From DASVHS01 sp038244815 (lineage in GTDB: Bacteria; Acidobacteriota; Thermoanaerobaculia; Gp7-AA8), in assembly GCA_038244815.1 (NCBI GenBank), contig JBBRTB010000016.1, positions 35,052 to 99,051 of the forward strand: DNA of 64,000 nucleotides, given 5' to 3'. The position numbers and the translations under genes were made by a program. Under the pieces are notes generated by a model. That model had not been told where the DNA came from, did no database searches, and saw only the letters and a program-made list of their open reading frames with translations. Of the stretch, positions 44,207-52,184 are shown in pieces. Each line of letters begins with the position of its first letter. The stretch's first letter is position 1.

Positions 44207-44572
44207 CTACGACCGGCGGCCCACGACCTTATCGAGATCCCGGCGCTCTTTCTTGGTCGGCCTGCCCGCTCCGCGGTCCCGAAACGAGCTCGCCGCGGCA
44301 GGCTGGCTCACCGGCGCCGGGCTCTCGTCGATGTAGGCCGTCTTCCCGGCCTCCTTCGAGAGCTGTCCCTCGGGCAGGACGACGGCGATCACCCGCCGGA
44401 AACGGTCGTTCAGCAGGAACTCGACGACATCATCTTCCCGGACCGGCGCGGACGGCTTGACCCGCTGGCCGTTGATCTTCACGTGCCCGCCGCGGCAGGC
44501 TTCAGCCGCCTCTTCCCGGTGCTTGAAGAGACAGACGAGCTTGAGCCAGTGATCGATCCGATGACGTTCCAT
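44207..44572 (-). CDS. hslR: S4-domain RNA-binding protein (HslR/Hsp15-like)
   Basis: 121-residue S4 RNA-binding domain protein: RIDHWLKLVCLFKHREEAAEACRGGHVKINGQRVKPSAPV then REDDVVEF, followed by a basic tail (RPTKKERRDLDKVVGRRS) as in Hsp15. Hsp15 binds stalled 50S-peptidyl-tRNA complexes. The start ATG 44572 has no Shine-Dalgarno because the preceding bases are the left heptamer array; this suggests another initiation mode or low expression. Confidence 0.85.
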   Translation of the reverse strand: MERHRIDHWLKLVCLFKHREEAAEACRGGHVKINGQRVKPSAPVREDDVVEFLLNDRFRRVIAVVLPEGQLSKEAGKTAYIDESPAPVSQPAAASSFRDRGAGRPTKKERRDLDKVVGRRS

Positions 44573-44576
44573 TTGC

Positions 44577-44659
44577 GAGGCCTCGGGCCTCAGGCCTCGG
44601 GCCACAGGCCTCAGACCCTCCCCTTTTTCCGAGGCCCGAGGCCCGAAGCCCGAGGCCTG
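44577..44659. repeat. Inverted heptamer arrays between hslR and HU genes
   Basis: Left array 44577-44618: GAGGCCT, CGGGCCT, CAGGCCT, CGGGCCA, CAGGCCT, CAGACCC. Right array 44632-44659: AGGCCCG twice, AAGCCCG, AGGCCTG, which is the inverted unit. The same GGGCCTC-type unit is repeated inside murG. Confidence 0.85.
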
Positions 44660-44665
44660 TATAAT
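44660..44665 (+). promoter_or_regulatory. TATAAT -10 box of the HU gene
   Basis: A perfect TATAAT that begins right at the end of the heptamer array and lies 6 nt before the ATG. The -35 region would fall inside the array. Probable leaderless start. Confidence 0.6.
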
Positions 44666-44671
44666 CAGCCC

Positions 44672-44941
44672 ATGATCAAGGCCGATATCGTCAACAAAGT
44701 CGCGGAGTCATCGGATATTTCGCGGGTGAAGGCGGCTCAGGCAGTGGACACGGTCATCGAAGGACTGCGGAACGCGCTCGCCCGCGGACAGCGCATCGAA
44801 CTGCGCGGGTTCGGTGTCTTTCAGGTGAAACAGCGCAAGAAGGGCATCGGACGCAACCCCAAGACCGGCGTCGAGGTGAAGATTCCGCCGGGCAACACCA
44901 TCCGCTTCAAGCCGGGCAAAGAGCTCCGCAATCTTCTGTAA
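44672..44941 (+). CDS. hup: HU/IHF-family DNA-bending protein
   Basis: 89-residue HU-like nucleoid protein: TKADIV-type N-terminus (MIKADIVNKVAESSDISRVK), dimer helices, RIELRGFGVFQVKQRKK, the arm region GRNPKTGVEVKIP, and the closing NTIRFKPGKELRNLL. It bends and compacts DNA as a dimer. Whether homodimeric HU or an IHF subunit cannot be said from one gene. The start follows TATAAT by 6 nt (leaderless) and is followed by an intrinsic terminator at 44969-44997, so it is monocistronic. Confidence 0.95.
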   Translation: MIKADIVNKVAESSDISRVKAAQAVDTVIEGLRNALARGQRIELRGFGVFQVKQRKKGIGRNPKTGVEVKIPPGNTIRFKPGKELRNLL

Positions 44942-44968
44942 CAACAACGACAAACTGTCACGGATGAA

Positions 44969-44997
44969 AGGACGCCGCAACGGCGTCCTGTCTTTTT
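44969..44997 (+). terminator. Intrinsic terminator after the HU gene
   Basis: AGGACGCCG, loop CAA, CGGCGTCCT, then GTC and a T5 run. Confidence 0.85.
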
Positions 44998-45101
44998 CGT
45001 GAACTTCGCCTCCAGCCGGCTATCCGCAGAAACCCGCGGACGTCTGAATCGAATGAAGCTCCGAACAACGACGCCGAAAGGTCAAACAAGGAGAAGACTC
45101 G

Positions 45102-45524
45102 ATGAAGACTCTCATACCCGCACTCGCCCTGGTCCTCGCTGTCGGATGCGCTTCCACCGCCACGAACTCGAACAACGAGGCTGGCGGAACGCCGACGATC
45201 GCCGGCATCACCAGCAATCCCAGAAATGCACCTGAGTTCGTGCTGCTGTCGGCGCCCACCCAGGTCCGTACATACGACTTCAGTGACTCGCTGGGCGTGC
45301 GCGGCTTCCACGTGCGCGGCACGCTCACGAACAAGGGCTTCTATCCAGCCGGTGAGGTTCAGGGCTCCGGCAAATTCTGCGCGGACGGCAAGGATTGGTT
45401 CAGCCTCTCCGAGTTGAAAGTGCACACCGCATCGGATGGGAAGGCACCAATAGCGCCGTACATCCTGGGATGCGCCACCAGTTCCGGCTTCCAGCCTGCA
45501 TCGCGAACCATCGTGATGCAGTAA
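45102..45524 (+). CDS. Putative small lipoprotein, function unknown
   Basis: 140 residues with a lipoprotein signal peptide ending LVLAVGCAS (lipobox Val-Gly-Cys, Cys about 16), a short Asn/Thr linker and a beta-rich domain (VRTYDFSDSLGVRGFHVRGTL, GYFPAGEVQGSG-like strand). A second Cys pair is at KFCADGK and ILGCATS. The fold resembles small FxLYD/DUF-type lipoproteins but I cannot name it. A clear AAGGAG Shine-Dalgarno lies 7 nt before the ATG, and it is followed by a stable hairpin. Confidence 0.65.
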   Translation: MKTLIPALALVLAVGCASTATNSNNEAGGTPTIAGITSNPRNAPEFVLLSAPTQVRTYDFSDSLGVRGFHVRGTLTNKGFYPAGEVQGSGKFCADGKDWFSLSELKVHTASDGKAPIAPYILGCATSSGFQPASRTIVMQ

Positions 45525-45562
45525 CGGCAGTCCCACCTCTTTCTTCCTTCCTTCTTCAGGCA

Positions 45563-45597
45563 GGCCGCCGGTTTGGGCTGAAACCGGCGGCCATTTC
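45563..45597 (+). terminator. Terminator-like hairpin after the lipoprotein gene
   Basis: GGCCGCCGGTTT and AAACCGGCGGCC pair perfectly over 12 bp around GGGCTG, followed by ATTTCG. The T run is short. Confidence 0.6.
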
Positions 45598-45621
45598 GTC
45601 TCGCGGCCATGCACCCTCCGC

Positions 45622-45627
45622 TACAAT
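45622..45627 (+). promoter_or_regulatory. TACAAT -10 box, probable leaderless promoter of guaA
   Basis: TACAAT, 7 nt, then GTG at 45635; the box and spacing are identical to those of the adenylate cyclase gene. Confidence 0.6.
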
Positions 45628-45634
45628 CCCGCCC

Positions 45635-47176
45635 GTGCAGCCCGCCCAGTGCGTCCTCGTTCTCGATTTCGGCTCTCAATACACGCAACTGATCGCACGG
45701 CGCATCCGCGAACAGAACGTTTATTCGATCGTTCATCCGTTCGACTTCCCGGTCGATGCCATCCGCAGACTCGCTCCTCGCGCGATCATCTTTTCCGGCG
45801 GTCCTCAGTCCGTATATTCCGAGACGGCGCCCTGGTGCTCGCGGGAGATCTTCGACCTGGGCGTGCCGATTCTCGGCATCTGCTACGGGATGCAGCTCAC
45901 CGCCTATCTCCTCGACGGAAAAGTGGAAGCGGCGTCGGAGCGCGAATACGGGCGCGCGGAAATCGAGGTCGTGTCCGACTCCGCGCTCTTCGCGGGAACG
46001 CCGAAGCGGCAGCAGGTCTGGGAGAGTCACGGCGACCGCATCGTCGAGCCGCCGGCGGGCTTCGTGGTCACGGCCACTTCCTGCAACGCTCCGATCAGCG
46101 CGTTCGAGAATCGTGAGCGCCGCTGCTACGGCATCGAGTTTCACCCCGAGGTCACGCACAGCGAGGCCGGGACGCAGGTGCTGCGAAACTTTCTGTTCGA
46201 CATCGCCGGCTGCCAGCCGAACTGGGACCTCGGCGACTTCCGCCGGCGCAAAGTCGAAGAGATCCGCGAGACCGCCGGCAAGAGCCATGTCATCGCTGCT
46301 GTGAGCGGTGGCGTCGATTCATCCGTGGCGGCGCTGCTGGTGGCCGAGGCGATCGGCGATCGACTCACCGCCATCTTCGTCGACAACGGCGTGCTCCGGA
46401 AGAACGAAGCGATGCAGGTGGTCTCGAGGCTGAGCGAGGGTCTGGGCATGCACATCGTCGCGATCGACGGCAGGCAGCGCTTCTACGAGAAGCTCGCCGG
46501 CGTCGAAGATCCCGAAGTGAAGCGCAAGCGGATCGGCAACGAGTTCATCGCCATCTTCGAAGAAGAAGCACGGAAGATTCCCAACGTCGAGTTCCTCATG
46601 CAGGGAACTCTGTATCCGGACGTCATCGAGTCCGTCTCCATCAAAGGTCCGTCCGCGGTCATCAAGACGCATCACAACGTCGGCGGACTCCCCGAGAAAA
46701 TGGGGCTGAAGCTGATCGAGCCGGTCCGCGAGCTCTTCAAGGACGAAGTGCGTCGCCTCGGCGTCGAGCTGGGACTGGAAGAAGAGTTTGTGTGGCGACA
46801 TCCCTTCCCCGGACCGGGCCTGGCCGTGCGCATCCTCGGCGAAGTGAACGCCGAACGCGTCGAAATCCTGCAGAACGCCGACGAGATCGTCATCGAGGAG
46901 ATCCGCCGCGCCGGCTTGTATCGCGCCATCTCGCAGGCCTTCGCCGTGCTGCTGCCGGTGAAGAGCGTCGGCGTCATGGGTGACGAGCGGACGTACGAGA
47001 ATGTGCTGGCGGTGCGGGCGGTGTCGACGACCGACTTCATGACCGCGGACTGGTACCGCATGCCGCACGATGTGCTCGACCGCATGTCCCGCCGGATCGT
47101 CAACGAGGTGCGCGGTGTGAACCGGGTGGTCTACGATATCTCCTCGAAGCCGCCATCGACGATCGAATGGGAGTAG
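45635..47176 (+). CDS. guaA: GMP synthase (glutamine-hydrolysing)
   Basis: 513-residue two-domain GMP synthetase converting XMP to GMP. The class I glutamine amidotransferase domain (about 1-190) has the oxyanion/nucleophile stretch GVPILGICYGMQLTAYLL (Cys about 81) and GIEFHPEVTH (His, Glu). The ATP-pyrophosphatase domain has the SGGVDSSVAALL P-loop near 226. The C-terminal dimerisation part has GPGLAVRILGEV and MTADWYRMPHDVL. The GTG at 45635 is chosen for its N-terminus (VLVLDFGSQYTQLIARR) and the TACAAT box 7 nt upstream. Confidence 0.97.
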   Translation: MQPAQCVLVLDFGSQYTQLIARRIREQNVYSIVHPFDFPVDAIRRLAPRAIIFSGGPQSVYSETAPWCSREIFDLGVPILGICYGMQLTAYLLDGKVEAASEREYGRAEIEVVSDSALFAGTPKRQQVWESHGDRIVEPPAGFVVTATSCNAPISAFENRERRCYGIEFHPEVTHSEAGTQVLRNFLFDIAGCQPNWDLGDFRRRKVEEIRETAGKSHVIAAVSGGVDSSVAALLVAEAIGDRLTAIFVDNGVLRKNEAMQVVSRLSEGLGMHIVAIDGRQRFYEKLAGVEDPEVKRKRIGNEFIAIFEEEARKIPNVEFLMQGTLYPDVIESVSIKGPSAVIKTHHNVGGLPEKMGLKLIEPVRELFKDEVRRLGVELGLEEEFVWRHPFPGPGLAVRILGEVNAERVEILQNADEIVIEEIRRAGLYRAISQAFAVLLPVKSVGVMGDERTYENVLAVRAVSTTDFMTADWYRMPHDVLDRMSRRIVNEVRGVNRVVYDISSKPPSTIEWE

Positions 47177-47209
47177 CGATGCGCAGGATGTTGTGACCGC
47201 TGTGAGTCG

Positions 47210-47242
47210 AAAAAAGGGGGCACGGCGGAAGACCGTGCCCCC
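47210..47242 (-). terminator. Intrinsic terminator of the dcw transcript (after ftsZ)
   Basis: On the minus strand: GGGGGCACGG, loop of 7, CCGTGCCCCC followed by a T6 run, 68 bp after the ftsZ stop. Confidence 0.8.
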
Positions 47243-47310
47243 CGGAGCAGTGGCCGCGGGTTCCTCTCCCCGTGGCCCTTGCAGCGCACAGAGGCGTGCG
47301 CCGTGATTCG

Positions 47311-48630
47311 CTAGTCGCTCAGGTTGCGAATCACCGTCGGAATATCGAGATCACTTCCGAAATCATTTGACGCCATGGGTCCGAATCCTCCGGAACCATC
47401 GGACCGTGTGAAACCACCTTTGCGAAAAAAGGGAGGATCGTAGATTTCCCCCTCCGCTCCGATCTGCTGCTGCTGGGGAGCGGCCGGTGCGGCGGGGGCC
47501 GCCGGCTCGTGATGTTGTGCTGCGATCTCTCTCGGCGCGAAGGGGCGGTGCACCGAAGCGGAAACCGTGGCCGCTGCTGCGCGCGTCGCCGCGGACAACT
47601 GTTCTCCGCGCGAGTTGAGCAGACCCTTGGTGGCGGCATCGAATCCCGTGGCGATGACCGTCACCTTGACCTCGTCCTTCATCCTCGGATCGATGACCGT
47701 GCCGAAGATGATATTGGCCTCTTCGTCCGCGGCTTCCTGGATGATCGAGGCGGCCTCATGGACTTCGAACAGCGTCATGTCCGTACCGCCGGTGATGTTG
47801 ATGAGAACGCCTTTCGCTCCTTCGATCGACGCCTCTTCGAGCAGCGGCGACGAGATCGCTCGCTGGGCCGCCTCGACGGCACGATGCTCGCCCGACGAAA
47901 CGCCCGTGCCCATGAGGGCCATGCCCATGCCGTGCATGATCGTGCGCACGTCGGCAAAGTCGAGGTTGATCTCGCCGGGCACGGTGATGAGATCGGAGAT
48001 GCCCTGCACGGCCTGGCGAAGGATGTCGTCGGCGATCTTGAAGGCTTCGCCGAGCGACGTGGCGCGCTCCACGAAATTCAGCAGCCGTTCGTTCGGGATC
48101 GTGATCAGCGTGTCCACGGTGTCCCGCAACGCGCGGATGCCCTGCTCGGCCTGCACGCGCCGGCGCTTCCCTTCGAAGGTGAACGGCTTCGTGACCACGG
48201 CCACGGTCAGGGCGCCCAGTTCGGCGGCCAGCGAGGCGATGATCGGCGCCGCGCCCGTGCCGGTGCCGCCGCCCATCCCCGTGGTGATGAAGATCATGTC
48301 CGCGCCCGACAGCGCTTCCAGAATGCGATCGGTGTCTTCGAGCGCGGCCTGCTTCCCGATCTCCGGATTCGCGCCGGCGCCGAGCCCTTTGGTCAGCTTC
48401 CCGCCGATCTGCAGCTTGACCGGCGCGGCCGAAGCCCTCATGGCCTGCACGTCCGTGTTGGCCACGAGGAACTCCACGCCCTTGATGCCGGCCTGGATCA
48501 TCCGGTTGACGGCGTTTCCACCACCACCACCCACACCCACGACTTTGATCCTGGCCGTGAGCTGCGACTCCTCTTCGATGGTCACCTTGAGGTTGCTGCT
48601 TTCACGGTTCGCGTCGTCAAACGTTATCAT
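47311..48630 (-). CDS. ftsZ: Cell-division GTPase FtsZ
   Basis: 439-residue tubulin homologue forming the Z ring. Begins RIKVVGVGGGGGNAVNRMI near 27, tubulin signature GMGGGTGTGAAP near 118-129, and the T7 catalytic loop NLDFADVRT near 218. A long Ala/Pro/Gln-rich C-terminal linker (about 330-400) precedes the conserved peptide DIPTVIRNLSD that binds FtsA. The N-terminus is about 15 residues longer than E. coli FtsZ. Last gene of the dcw cluster; a promoter with TATAAT and a GGAGAAA ribosome site lies in the 50-bp gap to ftsA. Confidence 0.97.
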   Translation of the reverse strand: MITFDDANRESSNLKVTIEEESQLTARIKVVGVGGGGGNAVNRMIQAGIKGVEFLVANTDVQAMRASAAPVKLQIGGKLTKGLGAGANPEIGKQAALEDTDRILEALSGADMIFITTGMGGGTGTGAAPIIASLAAELGALTVAVVTKPFTFEGKRRRVQAEQGIRALRDTVDTLITIPNERLLNFVERATSLGEAFKIADDILRQAVQGISDLITVPGEINLDFADVRTIMHGMGMALMGTGVSSGEHRAVEAAQRAISSPLLEEASIEGAKGVLINITGGTDMTLFEVHEAASIIQEAADEEANIIFGTVIDPRMKDEVKVTVIATGFDAATKGLLNSRGEQLSAATRAAAATVSASVHRPFAPREIAAQHHEPAAPAAPAAPQQQQIGAEGEIYDPPFFRKGGFTRSDGSGGFGPMASNDFGSDLDIPTVIRNLSD

Positions 48631-48644
48631 TACGATTTCTCCGG

Positions 48645-48673
48645 ATTATATATCATTCGCCATTCCGTGCGAA
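48645..48673 (-). promoter_or_regulatory. ftsZ-proximal promoter
   Basis: On the minus strand: TTCGCA (48673-48668), 17-nt spacer, TATAAT (48650-48645), within the ftsA-ftsZ gap and followed by GGAGAAA 7 nt before the ATG. It would let FtsZ be made in excess over upstream proteins. Confidence 0.55.
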
Positions 48674-48680
48674 CGACGGG

Positions 48681-49913
48681 TCAATTTGCGGCGAACCATG
48701 CCCGCACCGAGTCGGCCACGCGGGCCAGACCGGTTCGGGGACGCTTCCGAACGTTCGCCTTCTGATTTCTGAATCCCCACAACAGCAGACCGGCGGCCGC
48801 GGCCCACTCCGGTCCGTTCACCGTGTCGGACAGTCCGCCCAGTCCCCGGGGCACGCCCTTGCGGGCACTCTGATCGAAGACCTGCTCGACCATCTCCACC
48901 ATGCCGTCCATCTCCGCGCCGCCGCCGACCAGGACGACGCCCGAACGGATCTCCTTCTCCAGTCCCACTTTCTCGAGATCGCGATAGACGAGCTTGGCGA
49001 TCTCCGCCGCGCGCGGCTCGATGATTCCGGTGAGCTCGTGTTTGGACAGGATCTTCGGCGCGCGGCCGCCGACCGTGGGCACCTCGATGGGATCGTCTTC
49101 CGTGACCAGAGACCCCACCGCACAGCCGTAGCGTTTTTTGATCCGTTCCGCGTCTTCCATGGGCGTCCTGAGCACCACGCTGATGTCGCTGGTGAAGTGT
49201 CCGGCGCCGACCGGCAGCACGTTCGTGTGCACCACGTTTCCTTCCAGGAACACGGCGTAGTCGGTCGTGCCGCCACCCAGGTCCATGAGCAACACGCCCA
49301 TCTCCCGTTCGTCGCCGGTCAGCACCGCCTCGCCCGCCGCCAGTTGCTCGAGGACGAGCTCCTGCACGGCGATGCCGGCCTTGTTGACGCACGTCAGCAC
49401 GTTCTGGTTGTGCGTGCGCGCACCGGTGACGATGTGCACATTGGCCTCCAGCCGCGCCGCGGTCATGCCCAGAGGATCGTGGATGCCGTCCTGACCGTCG
49501 ACGACGAACTCGCGGGGGATGACGTGGAGCAACTCGAGCTCGGCGGGGATGTTGATCGACTTGGACGCCTCGATGACCCGGTCGATGTCCTCGCGCGTGA
49601 TCTCCTTGTGCTTGCCGCCGACGGACACCACGCCGCGTGAGTTGACCGAGCGGATGTGATCGCCGGCGATCCCCACGTAGACCGATTCGATCTGCAGCCC
49701 GGCCATCACCTCGGCCTCGTCCACCGCCTTCTTCACGGCGTCGACGGCCTGATCGAGGTTGATGATGTTGCCCCGGCGCGTTCCCTTCATGGGCGCCGTT
49801 CCCTTGCCGATGATCTCGATCTGGCCACGGTCGTTGACTTCGCCGACAAGGACGCAGACCTTCGACGTTCCAAGGTCCAGGGCCACGACGTACTTCTCTT
49901 CGGTTCTGGGCAT
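48681..49913 (-). CDS. ftsA: Cell-division protein FtsA
   Basis: 410-residue actin-like membrane tether of FtsZ: VVALDLGTSKVCVLVGEV at the start, LLMDLGGGTTDYAVFLEG near 205, and ATP-binding GVVLVGGGAEMDGMVE near 333. It ends with an amphipathic helix (TGLARVADSVRAWFAAN), the usual C-terminal membrane-targeting sequence. The ATG at 49913 is chosen; a longer reading in the same frame overlaps ftsQ and lacks homology. It is 17 bp after ftsQ. Confidence 0.95.
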   Translation of the reverse strand: MPRTEEKYVVALDLGTSKVCVLVGEVNDRGQIEIIGKGTAPMKGTRRGNIINLDQAVDAVKKAVDEAEVMAGLQIESVYVGIAGDHIRSVNSRGVVSVGGKHKEITREDIDRVIEASKSINIPAELELLHVIPREFVVDGQDGIHDPLGMTAARLEANVHIVTGARTHNQNVLTCVNKAGIAVQELVLEQLAAGEAVLTGDEREMGVLLMDLGGGTTDYAVFLEGNVVHTNVLPVGAGHFTSDISVVLRTPMEDAERIKKRYGCAVGSLVTEDDPIEVPTVGGRAPKILSKHELTGIIEPRAAEIAKLVYRDLEKVGLEKEIRSGVVLVGGGAEMDGMVEMVEQVFDQSARKGVPRGLGGLSDTVNGPEWAAAAGLLLWGFRNQKANVRKRPRTGLARVADSVRAWFAAN

Positions 49914-49930
49914 GCGATCTCCTGACGGTA

Positions 49931-50782
49931 TTAGTTGGTGATCTCTACGTTTTGCGCCGGAACGATCGCGGCGCCGGTGGTTGGTATCGGATGAACTGGC
50001 TTGAGGACGACGCGGTCGGCAAAGCGAAGGTCGGCGTACTCGATGGCCCCGCGCTGGAACCGCTCCGCATTGGCGATGGCGTACAGCGTTCGCCACTTCT
50101 CCGACAGGTGCTCGGCGTCGGCATAGACGACGGCGCCGAGGTCGCGATCGAACAACGCGAAGGCGTGCGGAGCGATGGGCCTGACTTCCGAGATCCGCGA
50201 ATAAAGAAGGGGATCGCGCTGGTGCAGATCGCGAATCAGCCGCGCGCAGCGTTGAAGGTCCGCGGTGTCGGACGCGATGATGACCGGCAGATCAGGATCG
50301 CCCACCGACGGCGAGAGCGGAGCGAACGGAACCCCGTTCTCGTCCGCGTAACGCAGCGTCGATCCGCTCCGCACCAGAGCCCACGGTGTGCGCTCGGTGA
50401 TCCGGATGCGCAGCGTGTCGGGAAGCTTCTTCTCGATCTCCACGCGGCTCACCCACGGCAGAGCGCGCAACTCGCGCTGCACGTGGCCGATATCGATCCT
50501 GAACAGATTCACCCCGGCGAACCCCGAAGTCACGGCCTCGAGCGTCTGCCGGGACGTGTGCGTCACACCCGTTACCTCGATGTTCCGGACGGCGAAGCGG
50601 CCGTCCGACAGCGTGAGGTGCCAAACCCACAACGACAACCCGACGACGGCCACGGCCAGCGCGGCGCTGCGGCCGACCCGAGTGGCCCGCTGCACGTTGA
50701 TGCGGCGCTGATTGCGCTGGATGCGCTCGACGTCGTCCGGACGGAGGAAGCGCGAGGCGGTGGAATCGAAGATGCTGCTCAC
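49931..50782 (-). CDS. ftsQ: Cell-division protein FtsQ
   Basis: 283-residue bitopic divisome protein. Cytoplasmic tail of about 38 residues, one membrane segment (SAALAVAVVGLSLWVWHLTL), then a POTRA domain (FAVRNIEVTGVTHTSRQTLE, then VNLFRIDIGHVQRELRALPWV) and the beta domain (VSRVEIEKKLPDTLRIRITERTPWALVRSG). The GTG start overlaps the murC stop as GTGA. It links FtsA/FtsW/FtsI to FtsB/L. No ddl lies between murC and ftsQ, unlike in E. coli. Confidence 0.9.
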   Translation of the reverse strand: MSSIFDSTASRFLRPDDVERIQRNQRRINVQRATRVGRSAALAVAVVGLSLWVWHLTLSDGRFAVRNIEVTGVTHTSRQTLEAVTSGFAGVNLFRIDIGHVQRELRALPWVSRVEIEKKLPDTLRIRITERTPWALVRSGSTLRYADENGVPFAPLSPSVGDPDLPVIIASDTADLQRCARLIRDLHQRDPLLYSRISEVRPIAPHAFALFDRDLGAVVYADAEHLSEKWRTLYAIANAERFQRGAIEYADLRFADRVVLKPVHPIPTTGAAIVPAQNVEITN

Positions 50783-52128
50783 GCCGCTCCCTCCACCAGT
50801 GCTTCGGCGATCCTGTGGACGTCGCCCGCTCCCATGGCGATGAATAGATCGTTCGGCCGCAGGCGCCGGCGCAACTCGGCCACGATCCCCTCGTTGTCGA
50901 GATCGAGGAACTCGACGCCTTCCCCGGACTCGGAGATCAGGCGGGAGCTGACTCCTTCGATCGGCTCTTCGCGTGCCGCGTAGACCGGCGCCACCAGACC
51001 GACATCCGCCACGCGCAGGGCCTGCGCGAATTCCGCGGCGAAGTCGCGCGTCCGCGAGTAGAGATGCGGCTGGAAGAGCGCCACCACCCGCCTCTTCGGA
51101 TATCCGGCCCTGGCCGCGTCAAGCGTGGCCCGGATCTCAGTGGGGTGATGCGCGTAGTCGTCGACCACAATCGCCCCACCACACTCTCCGAGGATCTGAA
51201 AACGGCGGTCCACGCCGAGGAACCGCGACAGCGCGCGGGACGTAACGGCGGGATCGATGTGGAGCTCGCGCGCGACGGCGATCGCAGCCAGGGCATTGCG
51301 GATGTTGTGCTCGCCGGGGACGTACAGCGCGAACCGTCCCATTCCCGGAACCTCGAACGTGGTCCCGCGCTCCGTGTAGGCGATGTTCTCCGCGCGCACG
51401 TCCGCATGCTTCGAAAGGCCGTAGCGGACGGTCTTGACCCGGACACTGTCCAGCAGCTTCTCCACGGCCGGATCGTCGACGCAGCCGACCACGGCGCCGC
51501 CGCTCTTGATGCCTTCGACGAAGATCCGGAACGCCTCGATGATGGCCTCGAGGCTGCCGTAGTACTCGAGGTGATCGGCCTCGATGTTCGTGACCACGCC
51601 GATCTCCGGATGGAGCTGATGGAACGTACGGTCGTACTCGTCCGCTTCGACGACGAGGAACTCGCCCTGACCCGACTTGGCGTTCGTCCCGAGATTGCGC
51701 AGCATCCCGCCCACGATGACGGTGGGATCGAGACCGGCTTCTTCCAGAATCGTGGCGATCATGGCCGAGGTGGTGGTCTTGCCGTGCGTGCCGGACACTC
51801 CCACGGCGCGCTTGCGGTTCACCAGCTCCCCGAGCATCTCCGAGCGGCGGATGACGCGGATGCCGAGTGCGATGGCCTCGTCGACTTCGCGGTTGTGCTC
51901 CCTGACCGCGGCGGTGACGACGATGGCGTCGACGCCGTGAACATGGGCCGGGTCGTGCCCGATGGTCACAGGGATGCCCCGGCGGAGGAGAAGGTCGGTG
52001 GCCGGGGAGGGCCGGAGGTCACACCCCGATACCGATACGCCCGCACCCTGGAGAATCTCCGCGATGCCACTCATCCCGATTCCGCCGATTCCGACGAAAT
52101 GGATGGTTTTTATGTCACCAAAATGCAT
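50779..52128 (-). CDS. murC: UDP-N-acetylmuramate--L-alanine ligase MurC
   Basis: 449-residue Mur ligase adding L-Ala to UDP-MurNAc. N-terminal Rossmann-like GIGGIGMSGIAEILQ (about 12-26), ATP loop GVSGTHGKTTTSAM near 108, the central IEADHLEYYGS with Mg-binding residues, and the C-terminal DYAHHPTEIRATL near 330, the MurC signature. The ATG at 52128 fits the family; a start at 52164 would add an unrelated tail. Immediately upstream is an AT-rich stretch with a possible promoter. Confidence 0.96.
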   Translation of the reverse strand: MHFGDIKTIHFVGIGGIGMSGIAEILQGAGVSVSGCDLRPSPATDLLLRRGIPVTIGHDPAHVHGVDAIVVTAAVREHNREVDEAIALGIRVIRRSEMLGELVNRKRAVGVSGTHGKTTTSAMIATILEEAGLDPTVIVGGMLRNLGTNAKSGQGEFLVVEADEYDRTFHQLHPEIGVVTNIEADHLEYYGSLEAIIEAFRIFVEGIKSGGAVVGCVDDPAVEKLLDSVRVKTVRYGLSKHADVRAENIAYTERGTTFEVPGMGRFALYVPGEHNIRNALAAIAVARELHIDPAVTSRALSRFLGVDRRFQILGECGGAIVVDDYAHHPTEIRATLDAARAGYPKRRVVALFQPHLYSRTRDFAAEFAQALRVADVGLVAPVYAAREEPIEGVSSRLISESGEGVEFLDLDNEGIVAELRRRLRPNDLFIAMGAGDVHRIAEALVEGAA

Positions 52129-52155
52129 TCTGTTCGGGGCGTCGTTAATTGAGAA

Positions 52156-52184
52156 TTTTACCAAAGCTATTAATTTCTCTGAAT
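52156..52184 (-). promoter_or_regulatory. Possible promoter before murC
   Basis: On the minus strand: TTCAGA (52184-52179), 17-nt spacer, TAAAAT (52161-52156), in an unusually AT-rich 60-bp stretch covering the murG end and the murG-murC gap. Confidence 0.35.
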
